NCBI GenBank assembly: GCA_964397015.1
Contig: CAYNHL010000165.1
Coordinates: forward strand, 1-6,491
From: MADRE2 sp964397015
GTDB taxonomy: Bacteria; Desulfobacterota; Desulfobacteria; Desulfobacterales; Desulfobacteraceae
DNA length: 6,491 nucleotides
Direction of reading: 5' to 3'
How positions within the stretch are numbered: the stretch's first letter is position 1; each line of letters begins with the position of its first letter. Under the pieces are notes generated by a model. The model was not told where the DNA came from, made no database searches, and worked only from the letters and a program-made list of their open reading frames with translations. Both the position numbers and the translations under genes were made by a program. Of the stretch, positions 1 to 6,457 are shown one piece after another.

Positions 1-39
1 TAACCTAAATCTTAAAAATTTTCAAAACAATTATATCCT

Positions 40-48
40 GGTATTACC
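40..48. promoter_or_regulatory. Palindrome GGTATTACC, possible auxiliary operator
   Basis: A perfect 9-bp palindrome with a central T, identical to the core of the larger palindrome at 193-205. The flanks here (T at 39, T at 49) do not pair, so it is the weaker copy. The two centres (44 and 199) are 155 bp apart. It could be an auxiliary site for the same regulator, or an operator of an upstream gene outside the window. The repeated identical core in A/T-rich DNA argues against chance, but a 9-bp match alone is not proof. Confidence 0.35.
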
Positions 49-110
49 TTTATGTTAATGACTTGAGCTGCAAAACAGCAAAAACACAACTACCTGATTT
101 TTTAAGCTTT

Positions 111-132
111 AAGTCTGTATATCAGACTTTTT
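111..132 (+). terminator. Intrinsic terminator of the upstream transcript
   Basis: A perfect 7-bp stem, AAGTCTG (111-117) with CAGACTT (123-129), closes a 5-nt TATAT loop and runs into five T residues (128-132). This is the layout of a rho-independent terminator read on the + strand. The stem is short and has only three G/C pairs, so termination may be partial. On the opposite strand the stem is not followed by a T-run. It would separate whatever lies upstream from the promoter at 163-190. Confidence 0.5.
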
Positions 133-162
133 CAAAAAAAACAAATAAATTTCATTTTTTTC

Positions 163-190
163 TTGACAAAGACAATACAATAAATTTAAG
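163..190 (+). promoter_or_regulatory. Sigma70-type promoter of the dctPQM-lutCB operon
   Basis: A consensus -35 hexamer TTGACA lies at 163-168. With a 16-bp spacer the best -10 candidate is TTTAAG at 185-190 (4 of 6 matches to TATAAT). Transcription would start near 197, inside the palindrome at 193-205. It is the only good -35 element seen upstream of dctP, and it lies downstream of the terminator at 111-132, as expected for an independent operon promoter. The -10 assignment is less certain than the -35. Confidence 0.5.
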
Positions 191-192
191 TA

Positions 193-205
193 TTGGTATT
201 ACCAA
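193..205. promoter_or_regulatory. Operator-like palindrome, GntR/FadR (PdhR/LldR) type
   Basis: TTGGTATTACCAA is a perfect 13-bp inverted repeat around T199. It fits the TTGGT-N3-ACCAA pattern established for E. coli PdhR and, more loosely, LldR, which are FadR-subfamily GntR regulators responding to pyruvate and lactate. It covers the predicted transcription start, a classical repressor position, so the inferred model is repression relieved by lactate or pyruvate. The core recurs at 40-48, and an extra half-site-like ACCAAA occurs at 216-221. The regulator itself is not encoded in this window. Confidence 0.5.
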
Positions 206-351
206 AAATTAAATAACCAAATCAAAAGCAAATTATAAATTGGACTTGCCGGAATACCTTTAAAAACCGGGAAAGGAGGATGGAAAAACCGTTTTAAGGA
301 ACTGCCTGGTGAAAGATGTGAAGGAAAACTAATTTACAGATGGAGGAACGC
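206..351 (+). other. Untranslated leader of dctP with an orphan Shine-Dalgarno
   Basis: If transcription starts near 197 the leader is about 155 nt long. It contains a very strong ribosome-binding sequence AAAGGAGG (272-279) directly abutting ATG at 280, which opens only a five-codon frame (MEKPF, stop at 295-297). The zero spacing makes initiation there unlikely. CCTTT (257-261) can pair with AAAGG (272-276) and partly mask that sequence. No recognised riboswitch or other structured RNA class was seen. Confidence 0.35.
342..347 (+). promoter_or_regulatory. Ribosome-binding site that decides the dctP start
   Basis: GGAGGA lies 4-5 nt upstream of ATG 352. It overlaps the alternative in-frame ATG at 340-342, which has no Shine-Dalgarno of its own. 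Starting at 352 also gives a clean signal peptide beginning MKKSL. This favours 352 over 340. Confidence 0.75.
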
Positions 352-1500
352 ATGAAAAAATCGTTAAGCATAGTGATAACCCTTATCATGGCATTAGTTT
401 TTATCTGTGGCACTGCCCATGCCAAGCGTGAAAAATTCGGGGAAGATCCTCGTCACAAGGAAGCAAAACGGATCACCTATGAAACATCAAAAGAAAAAAT
501 CAGATGGAAAATGGTCATGCCCTGGTCCAAAGGGCTTTTATTCTATGATGTTGCCGTTCATTTCTGTGACAGTGTCCGCCTGGCATCTGCCGGCCGGCTG
601 GATATCAAACCTTTTTCCGCAGACGAACTGGTACCGGCCATGCAGAGTTTTGATGCCGTCAGCCAGGGGGTGGCAGAAGTCGGCCATGACTGGCCCGGAT
701 ACTGGAAAGGCAAAAATGAAGCCTTTGTGGCACTGGCGGATGTTCCGTTCGGACTGGACCCGGAAGGATATAATATCTGGCTCTATGAGCGGGGTGGTCT
801 TGAAATGATGCAGGAAATTTACGCTAAATTCAACCTCTTTGTATTGCCCGGAGGTCAAACCGGCCAGGACATGGGTCTGTTTTCCAATAAAAGGGCCACC
901 AAGCTCGAGGATTTCAAAGGCTTGAGAATCCGTACCCCGGGCTGGTTTATGGATATCATGAACAATTTTGGAGCTTCCGTCAGCCCGCTTCCCGGAGGAG
1001 AAGTCTATCTGGCCCTTGAACGCGGTGTCATTGATGCGGCTGAATTTTCAGCACCTGCCATGAATTATCCCATGGGGTTTGATGATGTCACCAAATATGC
1101 AATCCAGCCGGGTATACATCAGCCTGCATCACAATGCGGCGTGTTTTTCAATATGGATGCATGGGAAAAGATTCCGGAAGACCTCAAGCAGATTGTTTAT
1201 TTAGCGGCAAAAGAAACCCAGTTATGGAGCCTGAACTGGATCAACAACCTCAATGCAAAGGCCATGGATAAAATCAAAGAAAAAGTTGAAATCGTCCACA
1301 TGGACAAAGAGACCCTGATTGAAATCAGGAAAGTCACTGAAGCCTATCTTGATACATTGAAGGCAAAATACCCGGATGTTAAAAAAATTCTGGATTCCCA
1401 GGATAAGTTTAAAGAAGACTATGTCGTGTGGCGAAAAGCACGAAGCGGGGTAACTCCCTGGCCCTATGAGACCTATATCGGTGGCCAGATCACTGAATAA
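352..1500 (+). CDS. dctP: TRAP transporter periplasmic solute-binding protein, DctP family (ketoacid/lactate-like)
   Basis: Extracytoplasmic binding protein of a tripartite ATP-independent periplasmic (TRAP) transporter: it captures an organic acid in the periplasm and delivers it to DctQM. From ATG 352 it is 382 residues. Residues 1-24 form a Sec signal peptide (MKKS, hydrophobic core, probable cleavage after AHA24). The segment LRIRTPG (191-197) carries the conserved family arginine (R194) expected to bind the substrate carboxylate. The stretch PGGEVYLALERGVIDAAEF (ending near 232), followed by QPGIHQP (252-258), matches my memory of the TakP / Thermus lactate-binding subfamily, which binds 2-oxo and 2-hydroxy monocarboxylates. 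In relatives the AAEF position is usually AAEW. The lutC/lutB genes downstream support lactate as ligand, but that remains inference. It is separated from dctQ by 143 bp containing a strong hairpin, consistent with higher expression of the binding protein. The family assignment is firm; the substrate is probable. Confidence 0.93.
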   Translation: MKKSLSIVITLIMALVFICGTAHAKREKFGEDPRHKEAKRITYETSKEKIRWKMVMPWSKGLLFYDVAVHFCDSVRLASAGRLDIKPFSADELVPAMQSFDAVSQGVAEVGHDWPGYWKGKNEAFVALADVPFGLDPEGYNIWLYERGGLEMMQEIYAKFNLFVLPGGQTGQDMGLFSNKRATKLEDFKGLRIRTPGWFMDIMNNFGASVSPLPGGEVYLALERGVIDAAEFSAPAMNYPMGFDDVTKYAIQPGIHQPASQCGVFFNMDAWEKIPEDLKQIVYLAAKETQLWSLNWINNLNAKAMDKIKEKVEIVHMDKETLIEIRKVTEAYLDTLKAKYPDVKKILDSQDKFKEDYVVWRKARSGVTPWPYETYIGGQITE

Positions 1501-1554
1501 ATGAGCTTTTGGATGTTATATGGTGCTGATTTAAAGCTGACAACCCTTCAGAAT

Positions 1555-1606
1555 GTCCGGCAGTCCTGTCTTTTTAGAATTTATAATACAGAACAGGCTG
1601 CCGGAC
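1555..1606 (+). promoter_or_regulatory. Long intercistronic hairpin between dctP and dctQ
   Basis: GTCCGGCAG (1555-1563) pairs perfectly with CTGCCGGAC (1598-1606). After one bulged T (1564), CCTGT (1565-1569) pairs with ACAGG (1593-1597), giving 14 base pairs around a 23-nt A/T-rich loop. The right arm is followed by CCCATTTAAC, not a U-tract, so it is not a standard intrinsic terminator. Such structures downstream of binding-protein genes commonly protect the upstream mRNA from 3' exonucleases or cause partial termination, keeping the binding protein in excess over the membrane subunits; that role is inferred here. The loop also contains TATAAT (1582-1587), but no -35 partner is visible. 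Confidence 0.65.
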
Positions 1607-1643
1607 CCCATTTAACTCATATTACCCGTAAAAGGAAACCATC

Positions 1644-2156
1644 ATGCTGGAATCATTATCAAATAATCTAAAAAAGATGATCCGAAAGCAGGGAGACGTG
1701 ATGTCTCTTCTCATATACCCGCTGCTGATCATCGTGGTATATGAAGTGGTCGTTCGATATGCATTTAACTCCCCCACAACCTGGGGATTTGAATTGACCA
1801 CGTTTTTATACGGTATTCACTATATGTTCGGTCTTTCATACACCGATTCATATGACGGACATGTCAAAGTCGATGTTTTTGTTACCAGGTTTTCAAGCAG
1901 GCTTCAGGCGGTTCTTAAAATTGCGACCAACCTGGTTTTTTTCATGCCGGTGACCCTTTGCCTGTCTTTGTGGTCGATCAAGTATGCCTATGTTTCCACC
2001 ATGGGGTCTGAACTCAATTCCACCAGCTGGGCGCCTGCCATATGGCCGGTCAAAATCCTGATGGCCGTCGGCATGATCCTTTTGCTTCTCCAGGGCATTT
2101 CCAATTTATTGACCGATATCACTGCATTAAAAACACTTAAAAAAAATAGGGGATAA
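1644..2156 (+). CDS. dctQ: TRAP transporter small permease subunit, DctQ family
   Basis: Small integral-membrane subunit (170 residues, normal for the family) that pairs with DctM in the cytoplasmic membrane and is needed for transport. Four hydrophobic segments are visible, at about residues 19-37, 49-66, 91-110 and 132-152. Family signatures include RYAFNSPTTWGFE (38-50), in which the Arg, aromatic, Trp and Glu positions are conserved, and GHVKVDVF (72-79), equivalent to the usual H-V-x-V-D motif. The start at ATG 1644 is preceded by AAAGGAAA (1631-1638) at good spacing. It follows the hairpin-containing gap after dctP and ends 3 bp before dctM, so dctQ and dctM are probably translated together. 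Sequence in this family varies, but length, topology and neighbours make the call secure. Confidence 0.92.
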   Translation: MLESLSNNLKKMIRKQGDVMSLLIYPLLIIVVYEVVVRYAFNSPTTWGFELTTFLYGIHYMFGLSYTDSYDGHVKVDVFVTRFSSRLQAVLKIATNLVFFMPVTLCLSLWSIKYAYVSTMGSELNSTSWAPAIWPVKILMAVGMILLLLQGISNLLTDITALKTLKKNRG

Positions 2157-2159
2157 ATT

Positions 2160-3500
2160 GTGAGCATTGAATTCATGACGTTGGCAATGTTTGCCACACT
2201 GATTTTTGCTATCACCCTGGGACATCCACTGGCCTATACCCTGGCTGCAGTGGCAACCCTGTTCGGGCTGATCGATAACGGGTTCAATATACCCATGCTG
2301 TTTGAAATGTTTGCAAACAATATCTGGGGATTAATGAATAACTATACCCTGGTGGCCGTTCCTCTCTTTATCCTCATGGCCCAGCTGCTGGACCGCTCCA
2401 AAGTGGCGGATGCCCTTTTTGAATCCCTTTATATCGTACTTGGCGGCATCAAGGGAGGTCTTGGTCTTGCAGTGGTCGTGGTCTGCACTGTTTTTGCCGC
2501 CACCACCGGGATTATCGGTGCATCCGTCGTCGCCATGGGGCTGCTTGCCACCCCGGCCCTCATGAGCAAAGGCTACCAGAAAGAAATGTCCGCAGGTATC
2601 ATCTGTGCCTCAGGCACCCTGGGTATCCTGATTCCGCCTTCCATCATGATGGTCGTGTATGGCGGGCTCACCGGCATGAAGGAAACATCTGTGGGCAATC
2701 TGTTTGCAGGGGCCATTTTCCCGGGACTGGTCCTTGCGGGGATGTATTTTCTTTATATTATCATCCGGTGCAATATCAACCCGACACTGGGTCCCCCCAT
2801 TTCAAAAGAGGAGGCCTCCGGTTATACTGCCGCACAGAAATGGGGGATGACTTTAAAGTCATTGATACCCCCTCTGGCGTTGATCCTGGCCGTCATGGGA
2901 ACCATCCTGCTTGGCATGGCCACCCCCACCGAAGCAGCAGGCCTGGGTGCCTTTGGTGCCGTACTCCTTGCATTTTTCAACAGGAAGCTCAACTGGACGG
3001 TTCTCAGGGAAAGCGCTTATGCTACATTGAAAACCACTTCAATGGTGATGATGCTGTTTATCGGCGGTAAATTTTTCTCGGTGGTATTTTTGAGCATGGG
3101 GGGCGGGGATGTTGTCGCAGACCTGCTCATCGGTTCAGGAATGAATAAATGGATCGTTTTGTTTATCATGATGTTTATTGTGTTCGTCATGGGCATGTTC
3201 ATCGACTGGGCCGCCATCCTGCTGGTCACCGTTCCCATTTTTCTGCCCATTGCAATAGAGCTGGGATACGATCCCTTGTGGTTTTCCCTGCTGTTGTGCG
3301 TGAATCTCCAGACATCATTTTTGACCCCGCCGTTCGGATATGCCCTGTTTTATTTTAAAGGCGTGGCGCCGCCTCAGATCAGCATGATGCATATTTACCG
3401 CGGGATTATCCCTTTTGTCCTGCTCCAGCTGCTCAGCATGGTGCTGCTGTGCCTGTTTCCCTCCCTGGTCACCTGGCTGCCCGGGGTGTTTTTCGGATAA
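2160..3500 (+). CDS. dctM: TRAP transporter large permease subunit, DctM family
   Basis: Large membrane subunit (446 residues, at the usual family size) that forms the ion-coupled translocation path; TRAP systems are generally Na+-driven secondary transporters. It is hydrophobic throughout, consistent with about 11-12 membrane segments. Conserved DctM motifs are present: PLFILMAQLLDRS in the N-terminal third, GIIGAS (117-122) followed by GTLGILIPPS (152-161), ATPTEAAG (254-261), FIDWAAILLVTVPIFLPI, and QTSFLTPPFGYALFY near the C-terminus. The start is GTG 2160, chosen because AGGGGA (2148-2153) lies 6 nt upstream and overlaps the dctQ stop; the next in-frame ATG, at residue 6 (2175), has no comparable site. 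Its repeated GxxGxxxPPS-like and TPPFG-like halves fit the internal pseudo-symmetry of the family. No frameshift or truncation is seen. Confidence 0.95.
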   Translation: MSIEFMTLAMFATLIFAITLGHPLAYTLAAVATLFGLIDNGFNIPMLFEMFANNIWGLMNNYTLVAVPLFILMAQLLDRSKVADALFESLYIVLGGIKGGLGLAVVVVCTVFAATTGIIGASVVAMGLLATPALMSKGYQKEMSAGIICASGTLGILIPPSIMMVVYGGLTGMKETSVGNLFAGAIFPGLVLAGMYFLYIIIRCNINPTLGPPISKEEASGYTAAQKWGMTLKSLIPPLALILAVMGTILLGMATPTEAAGLGAFGAVLLAFFNRKLNWTVLRESAYATLKTTSMVMMLFIGGKFFSVVFLSMGGGDVVADLLIGSGMNKWIVLFIMMFIVFVMGMFIDWAAILLVTVPIFLPIAIELGYDPLWFSLLLCVNLQTSFLTPPFGYALFYFKGVAPPQISMMHIYRGIIPFVLLQLLSMVLLCLFPSLVTWLPGVFFG

Positions 3501-3554
3501 CAGCTGTAGACCAACCATGAATAAACCAGCAGCAGCCAGAGGAGTCTTCGTGTC

Positions 3555-4166
3555 ATGACATCGCTTGTGGAAATATTCGATCAAAACGCATCCCTGGTAT
3601 CTGCCTTGGTACACCAGGTTTCCAACCGGGCGCAGGCCTTTGAAAAAGCGGTGGCCCTGCTGAAAGAAAGACCGCTCACTGATCCCGGTATGCAGTTTCC
3701 CCGGTCATCACCGAAAACAAACGCCGGTGACGAACATATACGGACAATGGCCGTCCCGAATCTGGACGATACCGATTTCCGGCAGGTTTCGCAGGCCTGT
3801 GGTACCGCCGGAGGCATACGTCTGATTCAACAGGGGCTGCGGGAGTATCCTGCCGGCGTTGATATGGGACTGACCACGGCCGATTGGGGCATTGCAGATA
3901 CCGGGACCCTGGTGATCAATTCCAACAATGAAGAAACCCGGCTGGCCACCATGCTCTGTGAAGTGCACGTGGCCATCCTGCAAATTTGTGATATCCGGGA
4001 AACAGCCCTTTCCATGGCAGATGAACTGGAAAAACAGGTTGGACAGACCGGGTCCTATACCGCATTTATCACAGGCGCCAGCCGAACCGCTGATATTGAA
4101 CGGGTCCTGGCCATTGGGGTCCATGGCCCCCTTGAACTGCATATCATCCTGGTGGAGAACCAATAA
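3555..4166 (+). CDS. lutC: Lactate utilization protein C (LUD domain)
   Basis: A 203-residue protein that is essentially one LUD (formerly DUF162) domain. LutC is a subunit of the flavin-independent LutABC (LldEFG) L-lactate oxidation system, thought to act in the cytoplasm with the iron-sulfur subunits; its exact chemical role in the family is unresolved. Diagnostic features are DTGTLVI (115-121), followed by an N-rich and ETRLATMLCEVHVAI segment, and the C-terminal signature GASRTADIE (174-182) with GVHGPLELHIIL close behind. The usual form of the signature is GPSRTADIE, so Pro is replaced by Ala. The start is ATG 3555, with AGAGGAG (3538-3544) about 10 nt upstream, slightly long spacing. 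Its stop overlaps the start of the next gene by one base (TAATG), so the two are probably translationally coupled. It shares its fold with the N-terminal part of the next protein. Confidence 0.92.
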   Translation: MTSLVEIFDQNASLVSALVHQVSNRAQAFEKAVALLKERPLTDPGMQFPRSSPKTNAGDEHIRTMAVPNLDDTDFRQVSQACGTAGGIRLIQQGLREYPAGVDMGLTTADWGIADTGTLVINSNNEETRLATMLCEVHVAILQICDIRETALSMADELEKQVGQTGSYTAFITGASRTADIERVLAIGVHGPLELHIILVENQ

Positions 4167-6346
4167 TGGAAAAACACGAAAGCCTCAAATCATATAGACA
4201 CAGGCTGGATGATGCCCTTGGCAACCCCTTCCTGAGGCAGGCAATGGACAAATTCGCCGTGGCCTACCGGACTTCCAGGAAAAACGCCTTTTCCGGCTTG
4301 AATGCGGAGACCCTGATACGGCAGGTAGCAGACATAAAGGCCTCTGCCATTGCAGACAACGAAGCACTCCTTGAACAGTTCACCCGGGTGGCAGAAGCCA
4401 ATGGTGTCCGGGTTCATATTGCCGCCACGGCAGAAGATGCCAACCGTATTATCAGTGATATCGCCAAAAAAACGGGTTCCAGGAAGATTGTCAAATCAAA
4501 ATCCATGACCGCAGAAGAAATCCATTTGAACCAGTGGCTGGAAAATCAGGGGCATTTAGTCACTGAAACCGACCTGGGAGAATGGATTGTCCAGCTTCGC
4601 AAAGAAGGTCCTTCACACATGGTCATGCCGGCCATCCACCTGTCCCGGTTCCAGGTGGCAAAGCTGTTTTCCGATGTGACAGGAAAAAACCAGGATGCCA
4701 AAATCGAAAAGCTGGTAAAAGTGGCCAGAAAAGAACTGAGGGAAAAATTTGTTAAAGCGGATATGGGGATTACCGGTGCCAATTATGCGGTGGCCAAAAC
4801 CGGGACCATCGGTATCGTCACCAATGAGGGCAATGCCAGGCTGGTCACGACCCTGCCCAGGGTTCATGTGGCCCTCATCGGTATCGACAAGCTTTTGCCC
4901 GGCATTGCCGAAGCGTTGACCATCAACCGGATCCTGCCGAAAAATGCCACCGGCCAGGCCATTACCTCCTATGTCACCTGGATTACCGGTCCTTCCGAAT
5001 GCAAAACAGCAGATACCGGCCACCGGGAGATGCACATCGTGTTCCTGGACAACGGCCGCAGCAGAATCGCCTCTGATCCGGTGTTTTCCCAGGTGCTCCA
5101 GTGTGTCCGGTGCGGGGCCTGCGCCAATGTCTGCCCGGTCTACCGCATGGTGGGAGGGCACCGGATGGGATATATCTATATCGGAGCCATCGGCCTGATA
5201 ACCACCTATTTTTTTCACGGCCTGGAACATGCCAGAAACCTGGTTCAGAACTGCACCAACTGCGGGGCATGCAAAACGGTGTGCGCCGGAGGTATCGACC
5301 TGCCATACCTGATAAAGGAAATCCATGCCCGTATCCAGGATGAAGCGGGGCATCCTTTGCAAAGCCAGCTTCTGGGCAGGGTGCTCAAAAGCAGAAAGTT
5401 TTTTCATGGCCTCCTGCGCGCAGCCTGGCTGGCCCAGAAGCCGGTGATCGACAAAAAAACGAGGCTTGCATCCAAAGAACAGGGCGCAGGTTTTTTGCGC
5501 CATCTGCCCATGATTTTTTCTCCCGACCACAATTTCCGGGCACTGCCGGCCATTGTCAAAACCCCTTTCCGGGATCGGTTTGCCGGCCTGAACCAGACCG
5601 TTGAAAATCCGAAGATTACCATTGCCCTGTTTTCCGGGTGCCTCCAGGATTTTGTTTACCCGGAACACCTCGAAGCGGCCATGAAAGGATTTGCCCAAAA
5701 CCATATCAAGGTGATCTTTCCCATGGGTCAGTCCTGCTGCGGCCTGCCTGCCGTGAGCATGGGAGAGATTTCAGCTGCAAGGGATGTGGCGCTTCAGAAC
5801 CTGGATGCCATGGCGGCCGGGCGGGATAATTATGATGATATCGATTACATCGTGACTTTATGCGCATCCTGTGCTTCTCACCTCAAGCACGGGGTGCCGA
5901 AACTGGTCAAAGACTATGCCCCTGCAAAAGCGGCCGCGTTTGCCGCCAAAGTATTGCCGTTTTCCGTATTCATGAATGATATTGCAAGAATTCAATCCAG
6001 CCCCGGTGCCGGCAGAAAAACGGCATTCCACTCCCCTTGCCACCTGTGCCGGGGTCTGGATATTCACAATGCACCCCATGAGGTGATTGAAAAATCGGGG
6101 AACCGGTATGTGCCCACCACTGAAGAAGAAACCTGCTGCGGGTTCGGGGGCGGGTTCTCTGCGACATTTCCAGCCGTCTCCAGGGAAATTCTTATCAGAA
6201 AGCTGGATGATGTTCAATCAGCCAAAGCCGAGATCCTGGCAACCGAGTGCCCGGGCTGTGTGCTCCAGCTGCGGGGAGGCACTGTCCGGCAGGGCCGCGA
6301 ATTCACGGTGTGCCACCTGGCTGAACTGCTGTACCCTGATTCATAA
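4166..6346 (+). CDS. lutB: Fused LutB-LutA iron-sulfur lactate oxidation protein
   Basis: A 726-residue protein joining what are normally two subunits. Residues about 50-300 form a LUD domain of LutB type (KTGTIGI at 211-217, then a GNARLV segment; LDNGR ending at 298). Next come two ferredoxin-like [4Fe-4S] motifs: C313-x2-C316-x2-C319-x3-C323-P and C363-x2-C366-x2-C369-x3-C373. From about residue 480 there are two CCG (cysteine-rich, HdrB/GlpC/LutA-type) repeats: C492, CCG 524-526, CASC 566-569; then CHLC 625-628, CCGFGGGFS from 657, and CPGC 695-698. LutA alone is about 240 residues, matching this C-terminal part. The protein should oxidise L-lactate to pyruvate with LutC and pass electrons through its clusters to the respiratory chain; the direct acceptor is unknown. 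I see no flavin-binding motif, as expected for the family. Start ATG 4166 overlaps the lutC stop, with GGTGGAG (4151-4157) as ribosome-binding site. All family cysteines appear intact. Confidence 0.92.
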   Translation: MEKHESLKSYRHRLDDALGNPFLRQAMDKFAVAYRTSRKNAFSGLNAETLIRQVADIKASAIADNEALLEQFTRVAEANGVRVHIAATAEDANRIISDIAKKTGSRKIVKSKSMTAEEIHLNQWLENQGHLVTETDLGEWIVQLRKEGPSHMVMPAIHLSRFQVAKLFSDVTGKNQDAKIEKLVKVARKELREKFVKADMGITGANYAVAKTGTIGIVTNEGNARLVTTLPRVHVALIGIDKLLPGIAEALTINRILPKNATGQAITSYVTWITGPSECKTADTGHREMHIVFLDNGRSRIASDPVFSQVLQCVRCGACANVCPVYRMVGGHRMGYIYIGAIGLITTYFFHGLEHARNLVQNCTNCGACKTVCAGGIDLPYLIKEIHARIQDEAGHPLQSQLLGRVLKSRKFFHGLLRAAWLAQKPVIDKKTRLASKEQGAGFLRHLPMIFSPDHNFRALPAIVKTPFRDRFAGLNQTVENPKITIALFSGCLQDFVYPEHLEAAMKGFAQNHIKVIFPMGQSCCGLPAVSMGEISAARDVALQNLDAMAAGRDNYDDIDYIVTLCASCASHLKHGVPKLVKDYAPAKAAAFAAKVLPFSVFMNDIARIQSSPGAGRKTAFHSPCHLCRGLDIHNAPHEVIEKSGNRYVPTTEEETCCGFGGGFSATFPAVSREILIRKLDDVQSAKAEILATECPGCVLQLRGGTVRQGREFTVCHLAELLYPDS

Positions 6347-6384
6347 CCGGCAACCGGACTAAAAAGCAGTAAAAGGCAGGGTGT
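6331..6384 (+). terminator. Weak hairpin at the operon end, possible terminator
   Basis: GTACCCTG (6331-6338, still inside the coding region) can pair with CAGGGTGT (6377-6384) through six Watson-Crick and two G-U pairs. Inside it CCGG (6347-6350) pairs with CCGG (6354-6357) around a CAA loop. Only CTTTAT follows, not a real U-tract, so this is not a convincing intrinsic terminator. It may act as a 3'-end stabiliser or a weak terminator, or be chance. Confidence 0.22.
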
Positions 6385-6457
6385 CTTTATATGAAGATCA
6401 AAAACACTTCATTTTGAAACCGGTCATCCTGGTTCGACTCTCCATCAAAATAACCAC

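Noticed and set aside
1..339. Possible small gene or CRISPR-like repeats in the A/T-rich upstream region
   Set aside because: No open frame with a ribosome-binding site and useful length was found. The only repeats are the short palindromic operator cores, with no regular repeat-spacer pattern.
340..351. Upstream in-frame ATG of dctP, adding MEER
   Set aside because: It has no ribosome-binding site of its own, and it overlaps the GGAGGA that properly serves ATG 352. Starting at 352 gives the cleaner signal peptide.
1504..1538. Inverted repeat AGCTTT (1504-1509) / AAAGCT (1533-1538) after dctP
   Set aside because: Only 6 bp with a 23-nt loop and no U-tract; too weak to call beside the much stronger hairpin at 1555-1606.
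1582..1587. Perfect TATAAT in the hairpin loop, as an internal promoter for dctQ
   Set aside because: No -35-like hexamer at 16-18 bp upstream (the sequence there is GGCAGT-like), and there is no extended -10 TG. A/T-rich loops yield this by chance.
3708..4163. A 151-codon minus-strand open frame antisense to lutC
   Set aside because: It is opposite a well-supported LUD-domain gene and shows no recognisable protein features.
4613..5704. A 363-codon open frame on the minus strand inside lutB
   Set aside because: It lies wholly antisense to a gene with intact, recognisable domains; its translation shows no family motif or plausible hydrophobic pattern. It is a by-product of the codon composition of lutB.
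6428..6444. tRNA T-arm-like GGTTCGACTC (6431-6440), suggesting a tRNA 3' end or attachment site
   Set aside because: The flanking bases (CCTGG and CTCCA) do not form a T stem beyond one or two pairs, and no acceptor or anticodon arm can be folded upstream. It is probably a chance match.
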